Source of the DNA: Malurus cyaneus samueli
Taxonomy: Eukaryota; Chordata; Aves; Passeriformes; Maluridae
Assembly: GCA_009741485.1 (NCBI GenBank)
Contig: CM019217.1
Location: 36,279,859 to 36,343,858 of the forward strand
Direction of reading: 5' to 3'
DNA: 64,000 nucleotides
The notes under the pieces are model-generated. The model was not told where the DNA came from. It was given only the letters and a program-made list of their open reading frames with translations, and made no database searches. Positions 63,770 through 64,000 of this stretch are shown here, one piece after another. Both the position numbers and the translations under genes were made by a program. Each line of letters opens with the position of its first letter. Within the stretch, counting starts at the first letter, position 1.

Positions 63770-64000
63770 ATAAGAATCAGACTGGTCTCTGTCAGGGTGA
63801 AAACCCTGTGGTATGGGGGAAGGTGGGACAAGTACAAATACGGAGAGGCCTGGCAGGTTGATTACATCACACTGCCCCAGTCCCGTCACGGCAAGCGCTA
63901 TGTGCTCACAATGGTAGAAGCCACCACTGGATGGTTGGAGACCTACCCTGTGCCTCATGCCACTGCCCGTAGCACCATCCTGGGCCTTGAAAATCAGGTC
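63770..64000 (+). mobile_element. Endogenous retrovirus pol fragment: start of integrase catalytic core, continues beyond window
   Basis: After an in-frame TAA at 63767-63769 there are 77 open codons to the window end. They include KYGEAWQVDYI, LPQSRHGKRYVLTMVEATTG and WLETYPVPHATARSTILGLE. The Asp codon at 63860-63862 in WQVDY sits where the first acidic residue of the D,D-35-E integrase triad is expected. The WLETYPVPHATA segment is the usual core strand after it. The zinc-binding N-terminal domain is not recognisable upstream, so the element is truncated or rearranged on the left. The absence of stops in the visible part suggests a relatively young copy. The remaining two catalytic residues would lie to the right of the window. 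Confidence 0.9.

Overview
This is vertebrate nuclear DNA, almost certainly from a bird and most likely a songbird. It is AT-rich, most of it does not code, and the interspersed repeats are CR1 LINE tails plus LTRs of avian endogenous retroviruses. The one gene I can name is the 3' half of HPGD, the NAD+-dependent 15-hydroxyprostaglandin dehydrogenase, on the + strand. Its last four coding exons are at 9480-9576, 15399-15475, 17345-17508 and 18536-18674. All have canonical splice sites and compatible phases. Joined, they encode residues 109-266 of a 266-residue protein, the same total length as the human enzyme, and the active-site Ser138, Tyr151 and Lys155 are present. Exons 1-3 were not found in the 9.5 kb to the left, so they probably lie before the window.

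Layout: 1-9479 is most likely HPGD intron 3, with an old CR1 copy near its left end. Intron 4 (9577-15398) holds a striking pentamer array that creates eleven STAT-type TTCNNNGAA sites. Introns 5 and 6 are short and unremarkable. A short 3' UTR with an AATAAA at 18896 ends the gene. From about 18.9 kb to 63.2 kb I see no confident gene. This intergenic stretch contains two complete solo LTRs, each with TG...CA ends and a perfect 5-bp target-site duplication (23909-24823 flanked by GTTAG; 46050-46812 flanked by AGAAG), several CR1 tails in both orientations, simple repeats and a few small tandem repeats.

The right edge (about 63.23-64.0 kb) changes character. A CpG-rich block is followed by an open reading frame that matches the start of a retroviral integrase catalytic core and runs off the window, so a further endogenous retrovirus copy continues to the right.

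Items without a known explanation include a 187-bp antisense, splice-site-bounded open frame at 26711-26897, two back-to-back perfect hairpins at 25499-25564 beside a CR1 tail, a GC-richer block with a 34-bp tandem duplication at about 40.2-40.5 kb, and coding-like but unrecognised segments near 31.6 and 43.7 kb. I found no CRISPR array, no bacterial operon and no convincing tRNA or rRNA gene.
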